A stretch of DNA of 64,000 nt from Silicimonas sp. (GCA_022826205.1 JAJDVJ010000070.1:1-64000), one strand, 5' to 3'; positions 8,560-17,788 are shown, counted from the first letter of the stretch. Translations and numbers: made by a program. The notes: generated by a model from the sequence alone, not told the origin.

Positions 8560-10848
8560 TCACGGATTTTTTCGATCAACGGCCATCAGCAGAGCCGGGA
8601 GCAGCAAGAGGTCGGCGACAAGCGCGAAAGAGATCGTGACCGCCACCAGGACGCCAAGCGTCCAGCTCGGTTCGTATCCCGAAGAGGCGAACACCAGAAA
8701 GCCGGCTGTGAGAATGGCGGTGGTGGCCCACAACGCCGGCCCAACGGCGCGAAACGTGGCGCGAACCGCATCCGATGGCGAAAGGCCCTTCTGACGGCCG
8801 TTCAAGTACTTGGAGACAAAGTGAATGGTGTCGTCGACGATGATGCCGATGGCGACTGCGACCACCACGGACGCGCCGAGACCGATGACGCCGGAGAGGT
8901 ATCCCCACAGGCCGAACGTCATTGCTGCCGGAACGAAATTGGGCACCAGGCAGATCAGTCCGACACGGATGTTCCGGAAGACCAGGAGCAGGATCAGCGA
9001 GATGAGACCCGTGGCAAGAATCGTGCCCCTGAGCATGCTCTCGACGTTCCGGTCCGACAGATGGGCGGAGATCATCGTGAAGCCCGAGGCCGGACTCGCG
9101 AGATCGGGCGCGTTGGCCTGCAACCAGGCCTGGGCGCGCGCGTCGATCTCGAGATGCTCCTTGGTGGACGTGTCGTCCAGTGCCACCGTCATTCGCGTAG
9201 ACGACTTCGCGATGTCGATGCGGTCGTTCAGGTCAGCGCCAAAGGGGAGCGAGAACTCGTAGAGCAGCAGCACCTGGGCGGCAAGGTCGGGCTCCTCCGG
9301 TATTCGGTAGAACGCCGGATCGTCCCCGTGCAAGCTCTTGTTGACGCGTTTCATGATGTCCGGAAAGGCCTGAACGTGACGCACTTCGGGCTGTGTGCGG
9401 TACCAGTCCGCGAAGGCGTCGACCTTGCGCAGGTATTCGGGATTTGTGATGCCGCCCTCGGACCCGGAACTCAACGAATAGTCGAGCCGGTCCAGCCCGG
9501 TCAGGTTCTCGACGATGAAATCCGTATCCGTGCGGAAGGCGTAGCGCTCGTCGAAATGGTGCAGCCAGTTGTCGCTCGCTTCGTTCCGGGGAAGACCCGA
9601 CGCCAGCGCCAGGACCACGAGAAGTCCGGACCAGAGAAGGGTCTTGCGACGGGCCACGACGAAGTCTCCCAGGCGCTCGAAGAAGCCCGCGCGTCCGGCA
9701 CGGGAGCGGGGAGGGCGCAGCGGCAGGATCGAGAGCAGCGCCGGCAGAAGCGTCACGGAATAGATGAACGTGAACAGCACGCCAAGCGCCACCAGATTGC
9801 CGAGAACGTGAAACGGCGGCGAATTCGACGTGTTCAGGCTGAGGAATCCGATCGCGGTCGTGGCGGATGTCAGGAACACCGGATACATGTTTTCGCGAAG
9901 AGAGGCCGACAGTGCCGCGTTCCGCTCAAGACCTTCGCGCATGCCGGCCTGCGCCGTGGTCACGATGTGAATTGAATGGGCGACACTCACGGCCATGACA
10001 ATGATCGGCACGCTCGCGCTGATCGGCGTGAGCATCGTGTGGAACCACCCCGCGACGCCAACGGCGGTCAGGACGACGAACACGACAACAACGGCCACGG
10101 CTGCGGCCGCGTATGCGGACCGCAGAAGAAGGGCTGCGATGGTCATGACGACAAGGAACACGACAGGGATGAGGCTCTCCGCGTCCTCTCCGGCGTCTTC
10201 GAAGGTCTGGTTCAGGATCACGTTGCCGGTCAGGAAATAGGAAAGGTCCGGATGTGCCGCCCTGGCCTCGTCGAGCAGCCCGCCGAGATAGTCCGAAATT
10301 TCCGCCCACGCGGGCTCCTCGGGCTCGGAAAGGATGAAGTCGATGACCAGCCCGGCCACATGTCCGTCCTCGGCAACCAGCTGACCGACCAGTTCCGGCT
10401 CGTGCAGGGCGATTGTCCGGATCCGGTCGAGTTCCGCGTCGCTCAACGACGCCGCGCCTTCGACCAGGGGTTCGATCGTGAGGTCGTCCTCCACCGCTTC
10501 GCTATGGAAGTAGTTGGTCAGCGAGGTAACCCGGACCGAATGCGGCGTCTGCCATGCGGCCTCGGTCAACTCCTCGACTGCCCCGAGGGCCTCACGGGTG
10601 AAAACCGATCCTTCGTTGGGCGAGACGGCAATCAGCGCCGACCGTGACGCGGAATAGGTGTCCTGCACCCTGTCGAACTCGAGCAGGTGGGGGTTGTCCG
10701 CGCCGAACAGCACGCGATAGCTGCCGGACACGGTCAGGCCGGGCAGGCCCGCCGACGCCGCGAGCATGAACAGCGCGGCAAACCCGAGAACCAGCCAACG
10801 GAAGCGCAGGACGAAGGCGATGTAACGGTCCAGAAGTTCGCGCGTCAT
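8560..10848 (-). CDS. RND-superfamily exporter of MMPL/COG1033 type
   Basis: 762 residues from ATG 10848 (MTRELLDRYIAFVLRFRW). Two repeats are seen, each an N-terminal helix, a large periplasmic loop and a bundle of five helices, which gives about 12 membrane spans. Transport helices carry the acidic motif GIIVDDTIHF in the second half and the related AVSVAHSIHI in the first, where the acidic pair is missing. Such single-chain proteins move lipids, hopanoids or hydrophobic compounds; they differ from AcrB-type pumps in having no membrane-fusion partner beside them. A frame extending upstream to 11019 lacks family-like residues and is dropped. The outer-membrane protein gene at 11622 is divergent from it. 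Confidence 0.85.
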   Translation of the reverse strand: MTRELLDRYIAFVLRFRWLVLGFAALFMLAASAGLPGLTVSGSYRVLFGADNPHLLEFDRVQDTYSASRSALIAVSPNEGSVFTREALGAVEELTEAAWQTPHSVRVTSLTNYFHSEAVEDDLTIEPLVEGAASLSDAELDRIRTIALHEPELVGQLVAEDGHVAGLVIDFILSEPEEPAWAEISDYLGGLLDEARAAHPDLSYFLTGNVILNQTFEDAGEDAESLIPVVFLVVMTIAALLLRSAYAAAAVAVVVVFVVLTAVGVAGWFHTMLTPISASVPIIVMAVSVAHSIHIVTTAQAGMREGLERNAALSASLRENMYPVFLTSATTAIGFLSLNTSNSPPFHVLGNLVALGVLFTFIYSVTLLPALLSILPLRPPRSRAGRAGFFERLGDFVVARRKTLLWSGLLVVLALASGLPRNEASDNWLHHFDERYAFRTDTDFIVENLTGLDRLDYSLSSGSEGGITNPEYLRKVDAFADWYRTQPEVRHVQAFPDIMKRVNKSLHGDDPAFYRIPEEPDLAAQVLLLYEFSLPFGADLNDRIDIAKSSTRMTVALDDTSTKEHLEIDARAQAWLQANAPDLASPASGFTMISAHLSDRNVESMLRGTILATGLISLILLLVFRNIRVGLICLVPNFVPAAMTFGLWGYLSGVIGLGASVVVAVAIGIIVDDTIHFVSKYLNGRQKGLSPSDAVRATFRAVGPALWATTAILTAGFLVFASSGYEPSWTLGVLVAVTISFALVADLLLLPALLMAVDRKNP

Positions 10849-11621
10849 CGCCTCGACTCGCACGGATGCACGGGTGACCTGAACTCGGCCTGTGCGGCCC
10901 TTCCTGATCCAGTTTGCCTTGGGTGCATCCCGAATTCGTCGCTCACGATGCCGCGTCCGCCGCTTTTTGTTGAATGAATTTTGCCCAACGACGTTACGAG
11001 AGACCGCACCTGACGGCAACGATGGCGCCTATGCCGCTCCAGTGACTTGGGAGCCGTTTCAGGTTCACGGATATGTTCCAGCGACTCGACCAAGATTCAT
11101 TCCTTCCGAAATTTCGTATCCGGCTTGCGAAACAACGGCAACCCGTTTCATGTGGCCGGTTCCGTGACCCATGGAAACATGCCGTGAAATTCCCGCCGCC
11201 GAGACTGTTGCCCAGCGTTGACAGGACCGCCCCTGAGCCACCGCCGGCCCGTGTTGCGGTCCGGGCCTGCATGCGACCTGTCGATATTTCGGCAAAGATC
11301 GGCAAGGTGTGTCGTCGCAGGCGCGGGCAGAGGACCTTGCGAACGGCAGCGCGGCGCGTCGGGTCGGCCGCGCAGCATGGCGCTGGAGTTCCCGTCCAGG
11401 GTCGAGGATTGCGCGGCGAAGGGGCGGAGCCCAAAAAAATTGCTTGCAACGCGCGCCACGCTCTGCAAATTCGTCATGCAGCAGGGTTTGCGTCGTATCC
11501 GTGCCGCAGGAGCGAGCGGAAGACAGGAATCCCTTCTTCCTCGCTGCCCTCTCTGCCTGGAATTGCCCTCGCTGCGGGGAAAAGGGGCAGGTGTCCGATT
11601 CATAGTGGATTTGGGGATTTG
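10849..11621 (+). other. Long non-coding gap between the divergent exporter and outer-membrane genes
   Basis: 773 bases in which no frame on either strand looks like a gene: the open frames present are rich in Arg, Pro and Ser, have no recognisable motif and lack ribosome-binding sites. The stretch must hold the promoters of both flanking genes. A short A run (11431-11439 area, before TTGCTTGCAA) and the GGGGA ribosome-binding site of the plus-strand gene at its end are the only signals noted. It is by far the longest gap of the window. Confidence 0.6.
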
Positions 11622-12881
11622 ATGATGGCGAACAGGTTGATCCATGCCTCCGCATTGCTGTGGGCGCTGCTTTTCCTCGCGCCAAAGCCGGCGCATGCTG
11701 AATCCTGGCTGTCCGATCGGGTGGACATTTTCGGAAAGGTTGCAGCGGAAACGCGGATTTACCCCGAAGCCGGAGTTCATCCTGGACAGCGGTCGCACGC
11801 GAGCGGCCTCAGCCTGGAAACAACCGCCTATATCGAGGGAGACGGTGGCAGCAGCTTCACGATAACGCCCTTCCTGCGCTTCGATGCCGGGGACCCGGAA
11901 CGCACGCATGCCGACCTGCGGGAAGCCTACTTTCTCACATACGGCGATGCGGGCGATGGCGAATGGGAGCTGCGCCTGGGCATCGACCGGGTCTTCTGGG
12001 GCGTTGCCGAGGCGCGGTCGCTGGTGGACATCATTAACCAGACGGATCTGGTTGAACATCCGAACGCCAAGACCAAGCTTGGCCAGCCGATGGTGCATTT
12101 GACCTTGTCAGGGGGCTGGGGCGTGCTTGAGCTGTTCGGGCTGACCGGACATCGAAAGCGTACCTATCCGGGCGAACATGGCCGGTTTCGTGCACTGCCG
12201 GTCGTCGACAACAGTCGAGTCACGTACGAATCCGCGGACGAGGAATGGCATATTGATCTCGCCGGCCGTTACAGCAACAGTTTCGGGCCACTCGACATCG
12301 GGCTGAGCGTGTTCGACGGCACCAGCCGCGAGCCTGCCTTCGCGCCAGTCTTGGTGGATCAAGCGCCACCCCTCGCGGTCTTGGCGCCGCATTACGAGCA
12401 AATTCGCCAGTTTGGACTGGATGGCCAGATCACGACGGGGCCAGTGCTGCTCAAGCTGGAAGCGATCCGTCGCACCGGCGGACGGGACCGGATGATGCAG
12501 GAAGTGGACTACACTGCTTCGATCCTTGGCGGCGAGTACATCATCAATGGCCCGCTGGACACCAATTCCGACTTGAGCCTGTTTGCCGAGTGGCTCCGCG
12601 ACGACCGGGGGCACAATGCGACCGATGCGCTCGCGAATTCCGTCTTTCTGGGCGCGCGCCTCGGCTTGAACGACGAGCACGGGACAGATTTCTTTCTCGG
12701 AGTTCTCGACTCCCGTGAAACCGACAGCAGGGTCTTGAGTGCCGAGTTCAATCGTCGGCTTTCGGACAACTTGTCGCTGCATGTGGAATCGATCGCTCAC
12801 ATCGGGTTTGAAACCGACGAGACCGTCCGCGACATAAGCCGTGACGGCTTTATCGGGATAAGCCTGGAATACAATTTCTGA
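11622..12881 (+). CDS. Predicted outer-membrane beta-barrel protein of unknown role
   Basis: 419 residues from ATG 11622 (a second ATG follows at once), with GGGGA six bases upstream. A signal peptide of about 25 residues ends in KPAHA-ES. The mature protein is rich in alternating hydrophobic and polar residues with Gly and aromatic turns, for example FTITPFLRFDA, WELRLGIDRVFWG and ADEEWHIDLAGRYSN, and it ends in phenylalanine (LEYNF), as barrels handled by the BAM complex do. No specific porin family was recognised. It is divergent from the RND/MMPL exporter, and an outer-membrane partner for that exporter is a plausible but unproven role. Confidence 0.7.
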   Translation: MMANRLIHASALLWALLFLAPKPAHAESWLSDRVDIFGKVAAETRIYPEAGVHPGQRSHASGLSLETTAYIEGDGGSSFTITPFLRFDAGDPERTHADLREAYFLTYGDAGDGEWELRLGIDRVFWGVAEARSLVDIINQTDLVEHPNAKTKLGQPMVHLTLSGGWGVLELFGLTGHRKRTYPGEHGRFRALPVVDNSRVTYESADEEWHIDLAGRYSNSFGPLDIGLSVFDGTSREPAFAPVLVDQAPPLAVLAPHYEQIRQFGLDGQITTGPVLLKLEAIRRTGGRDRMMQEVDYTASILGGEYIINGPLDTNSDLSLFAEWLRDDRGHNATDALANSVFLGARLGLNDEHGTDFFLGVLDSRETDSRVLSAEFNRRLSDNLSLHVESIAHIGFETDETVRDISRDGFIGISLEYNF

Positions 12882-13019
12882 CGGTGCGGCTGTCGCTGGC
12901 GGGATTGCTGAAGCTGTTGCAGCTCTCAATGCACCTGGAACGCCAGTTCCTTATCGAGCCGCGCGACACTTCTGACAGAGACAGCCCATGAAAAACAAGC
13001 TGGCAGACGCTGCCGCAGC

Positions 13020-13048
13020 TTGAAATTCAGTCACTATTACGCTATATG
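13020..13048 (+). promoter_or_regulatory. Promoter of the Xre-RES pair
   Basis: TTGAAA at 13020-13025, a spacer of exactly 17 bases, then TATATG at 13043-13048. The first transcribed base would fall near 13055, so a start codon at GTG 13051 would be too early and ATG 13078 becomes the better start for the antitoxin. Confidence 0.6.
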
Positions 13049-13077
13049 GCGTGAAAACCCTTGACGAGGCCAGGAAT

Positions 13078-13428
13078 ATGCACATCTTGGAGTTTGCTGA
13101 AAGTGGGCAATTCGAGCCGCGCAGGATCGCCGCCGCCTTGCGCACATCCTCTGCAGAAGTGGCCCAGACGGTGGGACTGAGCAAAGACGCCCTGCAGCGC
13201 CGCACCAGGATCAATTCGGCCAAAACACAACGCCGCCTGCGGGAACTGGTGGAAGTCCTGAACAAGGTCGAGTCCCGCTTCGGCTCGGAACTCATGGCCT
13301 ACGCATGGTTCCGGTCAGAACCCCTGCCCGGCTTTGATGGGCGCACCGCAATGCAGTTGGTGCAGGAAGGCAAGGCTGGAGAGGTCCTGCAATATATCGA
13401 CGCTGTGGACGCGGGTGTCTTTGCCTGA
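13078..13428 (+). CDS. Xre/MbcA/ParS-type antitoxin (DUF2384 toxin-binding domain)
   Basis: 116 residues if ATG 13078 is used (GAGG lies eight bases upstream); GTG 13051 in the same frame would add nine residues but sits almost on the predicted promoter. The N-terminal half looks like a short Xre-type helix-turn-helix (ALRTSSAEVAQTVGLSKDAL), and the C-terminal half is the toxin-binding domain with AYAWFRSEPLPGF, TAMQLVQEGKAGEVLQYID. Such proteins neutralise RES toxins and repress their own operon. The stop overlaps the toxin start (TGATG), the usual coupling of these pairs. Confidence 0.87.
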   Translation: MHILEFAESGQFEPRRIAAALRTSSAEVAQTVGLSKDALQRRTRINSAKTQRRLRELVEVLNKVESRFGSELMAYAWFRSEPLPGFDGRTAMQLVQEGKAGEVLQYIDAVDAGVFA

Positions 13429-13940
13429 TGCCACTGATCGATGGGCGTTACAGCGGGCCGCTTTATCGCGCGCTGAACCCGGTCTACGCGCGCGATCCTC
13501 TGTCGGGCCGTGGCGCCGAACTCCATGGCGGACGCTTCAATGCAAAGGGAACGCCTGCGCTCTATGCCGCACTGAGCCCTGCCACTGCTTTGCGTGAAGC
13601 GAACCAGGCCGGCAGCCTTCAGCCCACCGTCCTGGTGTCCTGCCGTGCCGATCTCGGACCGGTTTTCGACACGCGCAACTCATCTCAGCTCGAAAGGCGC
13701 GGAATGTCAGAAGACGCGTTGGCGGATCCCGGCTGGCGCACAAAGATGATCGAGGGAAACGCAGTTCCGACCCAAGACTTCGCTCGCGAGTTAGTGGAAG
13801 ATGGCTTTGCGGGCCTCCTAATCCGAAGCTACGTCAAGGGCGTGTCCGGGGCTGCCTTCAACATCGTTTTGTGGCGATGGGCAAACGCACACTGTGAGCT
13901 TGAAGTCGTGGACGACGAAGACCGATTGGGACGGATGTGA
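13428..13940 (+). CDS. RES-domain toxin, predicted NAD+-degrading enzyme
   Basis: 170 residues. RES toxins split or phosphorolyse NAD+ and so stop growth when the antitoxin is lost. The conserved arginine in LYRALNP (R14), the GGRFNAKG...LYAALSPATALREA block with R36, Y46 and E57, and the terminal FNIVLWRW strand are all present, so the protein looks intact. Its start overlaps the antitoxin stop. The pair is flanked by the accessory outer-membrane gene and by ahcY, a housekeeping gene, which suggests that the accessory block ends here. Confidence 0.9.
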   Translation: MPLIDGRYSGPLYRALNPVYARDPLSGRGAELHGGRFNAKGTPALYAALSPATALREANQAGSLQPTVLVSCRADLGPVFDTRNSSQLERRGMSEDALADPGWRTKMIEGNAVPTQDFARELVEDGFAGLLIRSYVKGVSGAAFNIVLWRWANAHCELEVVDDEDRLGRM

Positions 13941-14009
13941 ATGCGCCGCGACAAGGAGCCTGCTCCACTCATATGAGGATTGGTCGGCTTGGCAGCTGTT
14001 GTCGTTCTC

Positions 14010-15401
14010 TCAGTATCGGTAGTGCTCGGGCTTGAACGGACCGTCCTGTCCTACGCCGATATAGCTTGCCTGTTCGCTGTCCAGCATCGTGAGCTTTGCG
14101 CCAATCCGGTCCAAGTGAAACCTCGCGACCTTTTCGTCGAGGTGCTTGGGAAGAATGCTGACCTCATTGCCGTATTCCTCGCCCTTCGTGAACAGCTCGA
14201 TCTGTGCCAGGACCTGATTGGTGAAGCTTGCCGACATGACGAAGCTGGGATGCCCCGTGGCGTTGCCAAGATTCAGCAGCCGGCCCTCGGAAAGCAGGAT
14301 GATCCGGTTGCCCGAAGGCATTTCGATCATGTCCACCTGTTCCTTGATGTTGGTCCACTTGTGGTTCCTCAGGTTGGCAACCTGGATCTCGTTGTCGAAG
14401 TGCCCGATGTTGCCGACGATCGCCATGTCCTTCATCTCGCGCATGTGCTCAATGCGAATGACGTCCTTGTTGCCGGTCGTCGTAACGAAGATGTCCGCGT
14501 CAAGACTCTCCTCCAGCAGAACCACCTCGTAACCGTCCATCGCGGCCTGCAGCGCGCAGATCGGATCGATTTCGGTCACCTTGACCCTCGCGCCTGCGCC
14601 GCGAAGCGACGCCGCGGATCCCTTGCCGACGTCGCCGTAGCCGCAAACCACGGCGACCTTTCCGGCCATCATCGTGTCCGTCGCGCGCCGGATGCCGTCA
14701 ACGAGACTTTCCCGGCAGCCGTACTTGTTGTCGAACTTGGACTTCGTGACGCTGTCGTTGACGTTGATCGCAGGAAACGGCAGCTGGCCGTCCTCCACCA
14801 TCTTGTACAGGCGGTTTACACCCGTCGTGGTCTCCTCCGTAACTCCCTGGATCATGTCGCGCTGGTTCACGAACCAGCCCGGGCTCTCCGCAAGGCGTTT
14901 CCTGATCTGGGCGTAGAGGACTTCTTCCTCTTCGCTTGTGGGGACCGCAATGAGGTCGCTGTCGCCTTCCTCGACGCGCGCGCCTGTAAGGACATACAGC
15001 GTCGCGTCTCCGCCATCATCCAATATCATGTTCGCACCGCCTTCCGGGAACCGGAAGATCTGGTCCGTGTAGGACCAGTACTCTTCGAGCGTTTCGCCCT
15101 TCACGGCGAATACCGGAGTGCCTCCGGCGGCGATCACGGCCGCCGCGTGGTCCTGCGTCGAAAAAATGTTGCACGAAGCCCAACGAACGTCGGCTCCAAG
15201 CGCCTTGAGCGTTTCGATCAGGACGGCTGTCTGGATCGTCATGTGCAGCGAGCCGGCGATTCTTGCACCCGAGAGGGGTTTATGCTTGCCGTATTCCTCC
15301 CGGATTGCCATCAGGCCAGGCATTTCCGTCTCGGCGATGTCCAGCTCCTTGCGCCCGAAATCGGCCAGCGAAATGTCCTTCACGACGTAATCCATGGGCA
15401 T
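14010..15401 (-). CDS. ahcY: S-adenosyl-L-homocysteine hydrolase
   Basis: 463 residues from ATG 15401, preceded by GGGAG; a longer frame to 15437 lacks such a signal. The enzyme splits S-adenosylhomocysteine to adenosine and homocysteine and so removes the inhibitor of methyltransferases. Motifs: the substrate-binding [16 protein letters not shown] start, [28 protein letters not shown], the NAD site [13 protein letters not shown], and the terminal [10 protein letters not shown] whose lysine and tyrosine complete the NAD pocket of the partner subunit. Length and bacterial insertion are normal. The gene ends convergently with the RES gene. Confidence 0.98.
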   Translation of the reverse strand: MPMDYVVKDISLADFGRKELDIAETEMPGLMAIREEYGKHKPLSGARIAGSLHMTIQTAVLIETLKALGADVRWASCNIFSTQDHAAAVIAAGGTPVFAVKGETLEEYWSYTDQIFRFPEGGANMILDDGGDATLYVLTGARVEEGDSDLIAVPTSEEEEVLYAQIRKRLAESPGWFVNQRDMIQGVTEETTTGVNRLYKMVEDGQLPFPAINVNDSVTKSKFDNKYGCRESLVDGIRRATDTMMAGKVAVVCGYGDVGKGSAASLRGAGARVKVTEIDPICALQAAMDGYEVVLLEESLDADIFVTTTGNKDVIRIEHMREMKDMAIVGNIGHFDNEIQVANLRNHKWTNIKEQVDMIEMPSGNRIILLSEGRLLNLGNATGHPSFVMSASFTNQVLAQIELFTKGEEYGNEVSILPKHLDEKVARFHLDRIGAKLTMLDSEQASYIGVGQDGPFKPEHYRY

Positions 15402-15728
15402 GGTCTCCCGCTCCACTCGACCGCGATTCGCGGTCACTTAGCATCGGCAAATTCGCCCGACAACCAAGGTTGACAGGGAACAGGTCGCATCCCGCAGCAT
15501 CTGCATCACAATCTTTAAAGGGCCTTGCAATGACACCGGCCAGTAAGGAGAGGATTCAAGCTGTCCGCTTCGGTTGTCGGCGCAATGCCTGTGGAAAGGC
15601 ATGTGGGCAAGTCGGAACAGCTTTTCCCGAGAAGGGCCGGATGTCTCGCGAATGACCCCCAATTGGGACTGACGCCATATGCGAATGCTCTTGACCGTGC
15701 CGTCGGCCTTGGTGCACGACTGCGGGTC
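15402..15728 (-). promoter_or_regulatory. Leader and promoter region between ahcY and the HD hydrolase gene
   Basis: 327 bases without a gene; it must carry the ahcY promoter and probably that of the plus-strand HD gene. Two perfect inverted repeats stand out: GACCGCG-ATT-CGCGGTC at 15419-15435, which would form a hairpin in the ahcY leader 18 bases before its start codon, and ATGCCT-GTGGAA-AGGCAT at 15585-15602. I could not match the leader to the SAH or SAM riboswitch cores. Confidence 0.45.
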
Positions 15729-16334
15729 ATGGCCCCCAGGAAAGCGGAACCGCGAGCATGGCAGCGAATGCTGTCCGGACGAAGGCTGGATCTTCTGGAT
15801 CCCACGCCTGTCGACATCGAGATCGAGGACATCGCGCACGGATTGGCCTTTGTTGCCCGCTGGAACGGCCAGACGAGAGGGGAGTATCCCTATTCCGTCG
15901 CCGAGCACTCGTTGCTGGTGGAGACCCTGTTTGCGCGCCTCGTACCGAAGGCTCCCGCAAAATGGCGGCTTGCGGCGCTCCTGCATGACGCTCCGGAATA
16001 CGTGATCGGCGACATGATCGCGCCGGTCAAGTCCTCGGTTGGCCCCGGCTACTCTGCACTGGACGACCGCCTCACGGCCGCGATCCATCTCCGCTTCGGC
16101 CTGCCAGCCGCGGTGCCAAGGACAGTCAAGTCCAAGATCAAGAGGGCGGACAAGATGTCTGCCTGGTTCGAGGCGACGCAAATTGCGGGATTCGCTGAAT
16201 CCGAGGCAAACAGGTTCTTCGGACGTCCTGACCTGTCATTGGTAAAGGGCCTCTCGATCCTGCTCCGGCCACCCATCGAGTCGCGCTTGGCATTTGTGGA
16301 GCGGCACAACACGCTGTTGGCCGAAATGGGATAG
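15729..16334 (+). CDS. HD-family phosphohydrolase, YfbR/HDDC2-like
   Basis: 201 residues from ATG 15729; the upstream part of the frame is not family-like. The metal ligands of an HD hydrolase are seen in order: YSVAEHSLLVE (first His), LLHDAPEYVIGD (His-Asp pair) and IKRADKMSAWFEA (last Asp). Related proteins remove phosphate from deoxynucleoside 5'-monophosphates; the substrate here is an inference from that family. The opening RAWQRMLSGRRLDLLDP is typical of the alphaproteobacterial branch. It converges on regA with one base between the stops. Confidence 0.87.
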   Translation: MAPRKAEPRAWQRMLSGRRLDLLDPTPVDIEIEDIAHGLAFVARWNGQTRGEYPYSVAEHSLLVETLFARLVPKAPAKWRLAALLHDAPEYVIGDMIAPVKSSVGPGYSALDDRLTAAIHLRFGLPAAVPRTVKSKIKRADKMSAWFEATQIAGFAESEANRFFGRPDLSLVKGLSILLRPPIESRLAFVERHNTLLAEMG

Positions 16335-16335
16335 T

Positions 16336-16905
16336 TCAGCGCGGTGACCGCTTGGCCAGAATGCGTTGAAGCGTTCGCCGATGCATGTTCAGGCGTCGCG
16401 CCGTCTCGCTGACATTCCGGTCACACAGCTCGTAAACCCGCTGGATATGCTCCCAACGAACCCGGTCGGCGCTCATCGGATCTGTCGGTGGCGGCGGCAT
16501 CTCGCCCTCCGGCGCCAGCAGCGCGGCCGTAACGTCATTGGCATCCGCCGGCTTTGGCAGATAGTCAGTCGCTCCGATCTTGACCGCTGCCACAGCCGTG
16601 GCAATCGCGCCGTAGCCCGTCAGGACAACAATGCGGCTGTCGCTCCTGCGTTCACGGATGCTCTCGACCACGTCGAGGCCATTTCCGTCTTCAAGCCGCA
16701 AGTCGACAACCGCGTATGCCGGGGGGCGCCTGGCCACAGCCGCCCTGCCGGCAACGACCGAGGCGGCTGTTTCGACGTCAAATCCCCGTTTTTCCATTGC
16801 CCGAGCAAGGCGTCTCAGAAACGGTTCGTCATCGTCAACGATCAGGAGCGATGGGTCTGGTCCAATCTCTTCCGGCATCTCTTCAATCGGATTCAGTTCC
16901 AGCAA
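16336..16905 (-). CDS. regA: Response regulator RegA/PrrA/ActR of the redox-sensing RegBA system
   Basis: 189 residues. The receiver domain carries the acidic pocket DDD (24-26), the phosphorylation site D68 in VVDLRLEDG and K118 in YLPKPAD. A proline-rich hinge (GEMPPPPTDP, about 134-143) leads to a Fis-type helix-turn-helix (about 149-189) whose recognition helix is RRLNMHRRTLQRIL, nearly invariant in this regulator. RegA controls respiration, photosynthesis where present, nitrogen and carbon fixation genes in response to redox state. It lies 32 bases after senC in the same direction, with regB divergent, the classical arrangement. Confidence 0.96.
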   Translation of the reverse strand: MLELNPIEEMPEEIGPDPSLLIVDDDEPFLRRLARAMEKRGFDVETAASVVAGRAAVARRPPAYAVVDLRLEDGNGLDVVESIRERRSDSRIVVLTGYGAIATAVAAVKIGATDYLPKPADANDVTAALLAPEGEMPPPPTDPMSADRVRWEHIQRVYELCDRNVSETARRLNMHRRTLQRILAKRSPR

Positions 16906-16937
16906 GGCTATTCGCTAGCCCACCCGTCGTCAAATCT

Positions 16938-17537
16938 TCAAGATTCGATAAGGCATGCTGCAGATTCCGCGATTCGCTCTGCCGTGTCCTCGCGGCGAAA
17001 ATACGCGCCGAGCTCGTTGCCGGGGAACATCAGGTACGTGAAGGTGGAGTGGTCAACGAGATAGAATTCTCCGCTTCCCTCGCCCCTTGCAAAATATGCG
17101 CGATACGCCTTGGCCGCGGCCTTGACCTGCTCCGCGCTACCGGTGAGGACAACCATCTCCGGAAACATGTCATCGGCATACTGGCCCAGCGCTTCAGGCG
17201 TGTCCCGTTCAGGGTCAACGGAGATGAACACGAGGGCGATGTCGTGCCCCTCCTCCGCCAGAAGGTCGGCGGCAAGCGCGTTCCGCGCCATGTCAAACGG
17301 GCAGACATCGGGACAAAAAGTGTATCCGAAGTAGACAAGTGCCGGACGGTTCAGCACGTCTTTGTCCGTCACCAGTTCGCCCTCCCTGTCGACAAGCTCG
17401 AAGGGACCTCCGATCGTCGCGCCAATCGCAGAAGAGACGTCACACTCGGACCTTGCGCTCAGGAGCGTATAGAGTGCGGTTCCACTCACCAGTACCAGCA
17501 GGCTGAGGCCTGCAAGCACGATTGCGGCTCTGTTCAT
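16938..17537 (-). CDS. senC: SCO1/SenC/PrrC copper chaperone for cytochrome oxidase
   Basis: 199 residues from ATG 17537. One N-terminal membrane anchor (about 4-26) is followed by a periplasmic thioredoxin-like domain with the copper ligands C75 and C79 in FGYTFCPDVCPFD and H163 in VDHSTFTYL. SenC delivers copper to the CuA centre of cytochrome c oxidase and in Rhodobacter also affects signalling through RegB. The frame continues upstream to 17714 but those residues are not family-like. Confidence 0.95.
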   Translation of the reverse strand: MNRAAIVLAGLSLLVLVSGTALYTLLSARSECDVSSAIGATIGGPFELVDREGELVTDKDVLNRPALVYFGYTFCPDVCPFDMARNALAADLLAEEGHDIALVFISVDPERDTPEALGQYADDMFPEMVVLTGSAEQVKAAAKAYRAYFARGEGSGEFYLVDHSTFTYLMFPGNELGAYFRREDTAERIAESAACLIES

Positions 17538-17574
17538 ACGGCCATCCGTTAGGGAATCTATGTCAACGGGCCGA

Positions 17575-17588
17575 CGGCATGAATGCCG
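17575..17588. repeat. Inverted repeat in the regB-senC divergent region
   Basis: CGGCAT-GA-ATGCCG, perfect arms of six bases, 38 bases upstream of the senC start. It could be a regulator-binding site for the senC-regA transcript. Confidence 0.5.
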
Positions 17589-17698
17589 CCTCGTTCGACA
17601 TGCGTTTTGTGGGCTTTGGAGCGGCCGGCGCCCCTCGCCTGCTGATGCGTTTGTCCTGAACTCCTCATGATGTTTCGCCCCTCGAGGCGGGCTCCAGG

Positions 17699-17716
17699 GC
17701 ATGGCCGAGGCCATGC
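17699..17716. repeat. Perfect 8+8 inverted repeat near the middle of the regB-senC divergent region
   Basis: GCATGGCC-GA-GGCCATGC, the strongest dyad of the 366-base gap between the divergent genes and nearly central in it. A dimeric regulator acting on both promoters is one possible reader. The gap itself (17538-17903) holds no gene. Confidence 0.55.
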
Positions 17717-17775
17717 GATGCCGTTGCGGAAACAGGCAGTGCGGCCTGCCGTCCTGCCAAGAACTCCGATAGCGT

Positions 17776-17788
17776 GTGCAAATTGCAC
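17776..17788. repeat. Inverted repeat upstream of regB
   Basis: GTGCAA-A-TTGCAC, perfect arms of six bases, 116 bases before the regB start. Together with the two dyads nearer to senC it marks this gap as a candidate control region. Confidence 0.5.

Noticed and set aside
11065-11685. Minus-strand open frame of about 206 codons in the exporter-barrel gap
   Set aside because: Arginine- and proline-rich without motif, and it overlaps the signal peptide of the barrel gene.
13980-15473. Long open frame antisense to ahcY (about 497 codons)
   Set aside because: It mirrors the codon structure of ahcY, has no family motif and no ribosome-binding site.
15402-15540. SAH or SAM riboswitch in front of ahcY
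   Set aside because: The leader has a simple hairpin, but none of the conserved cores of these riboswitches could be recognised.
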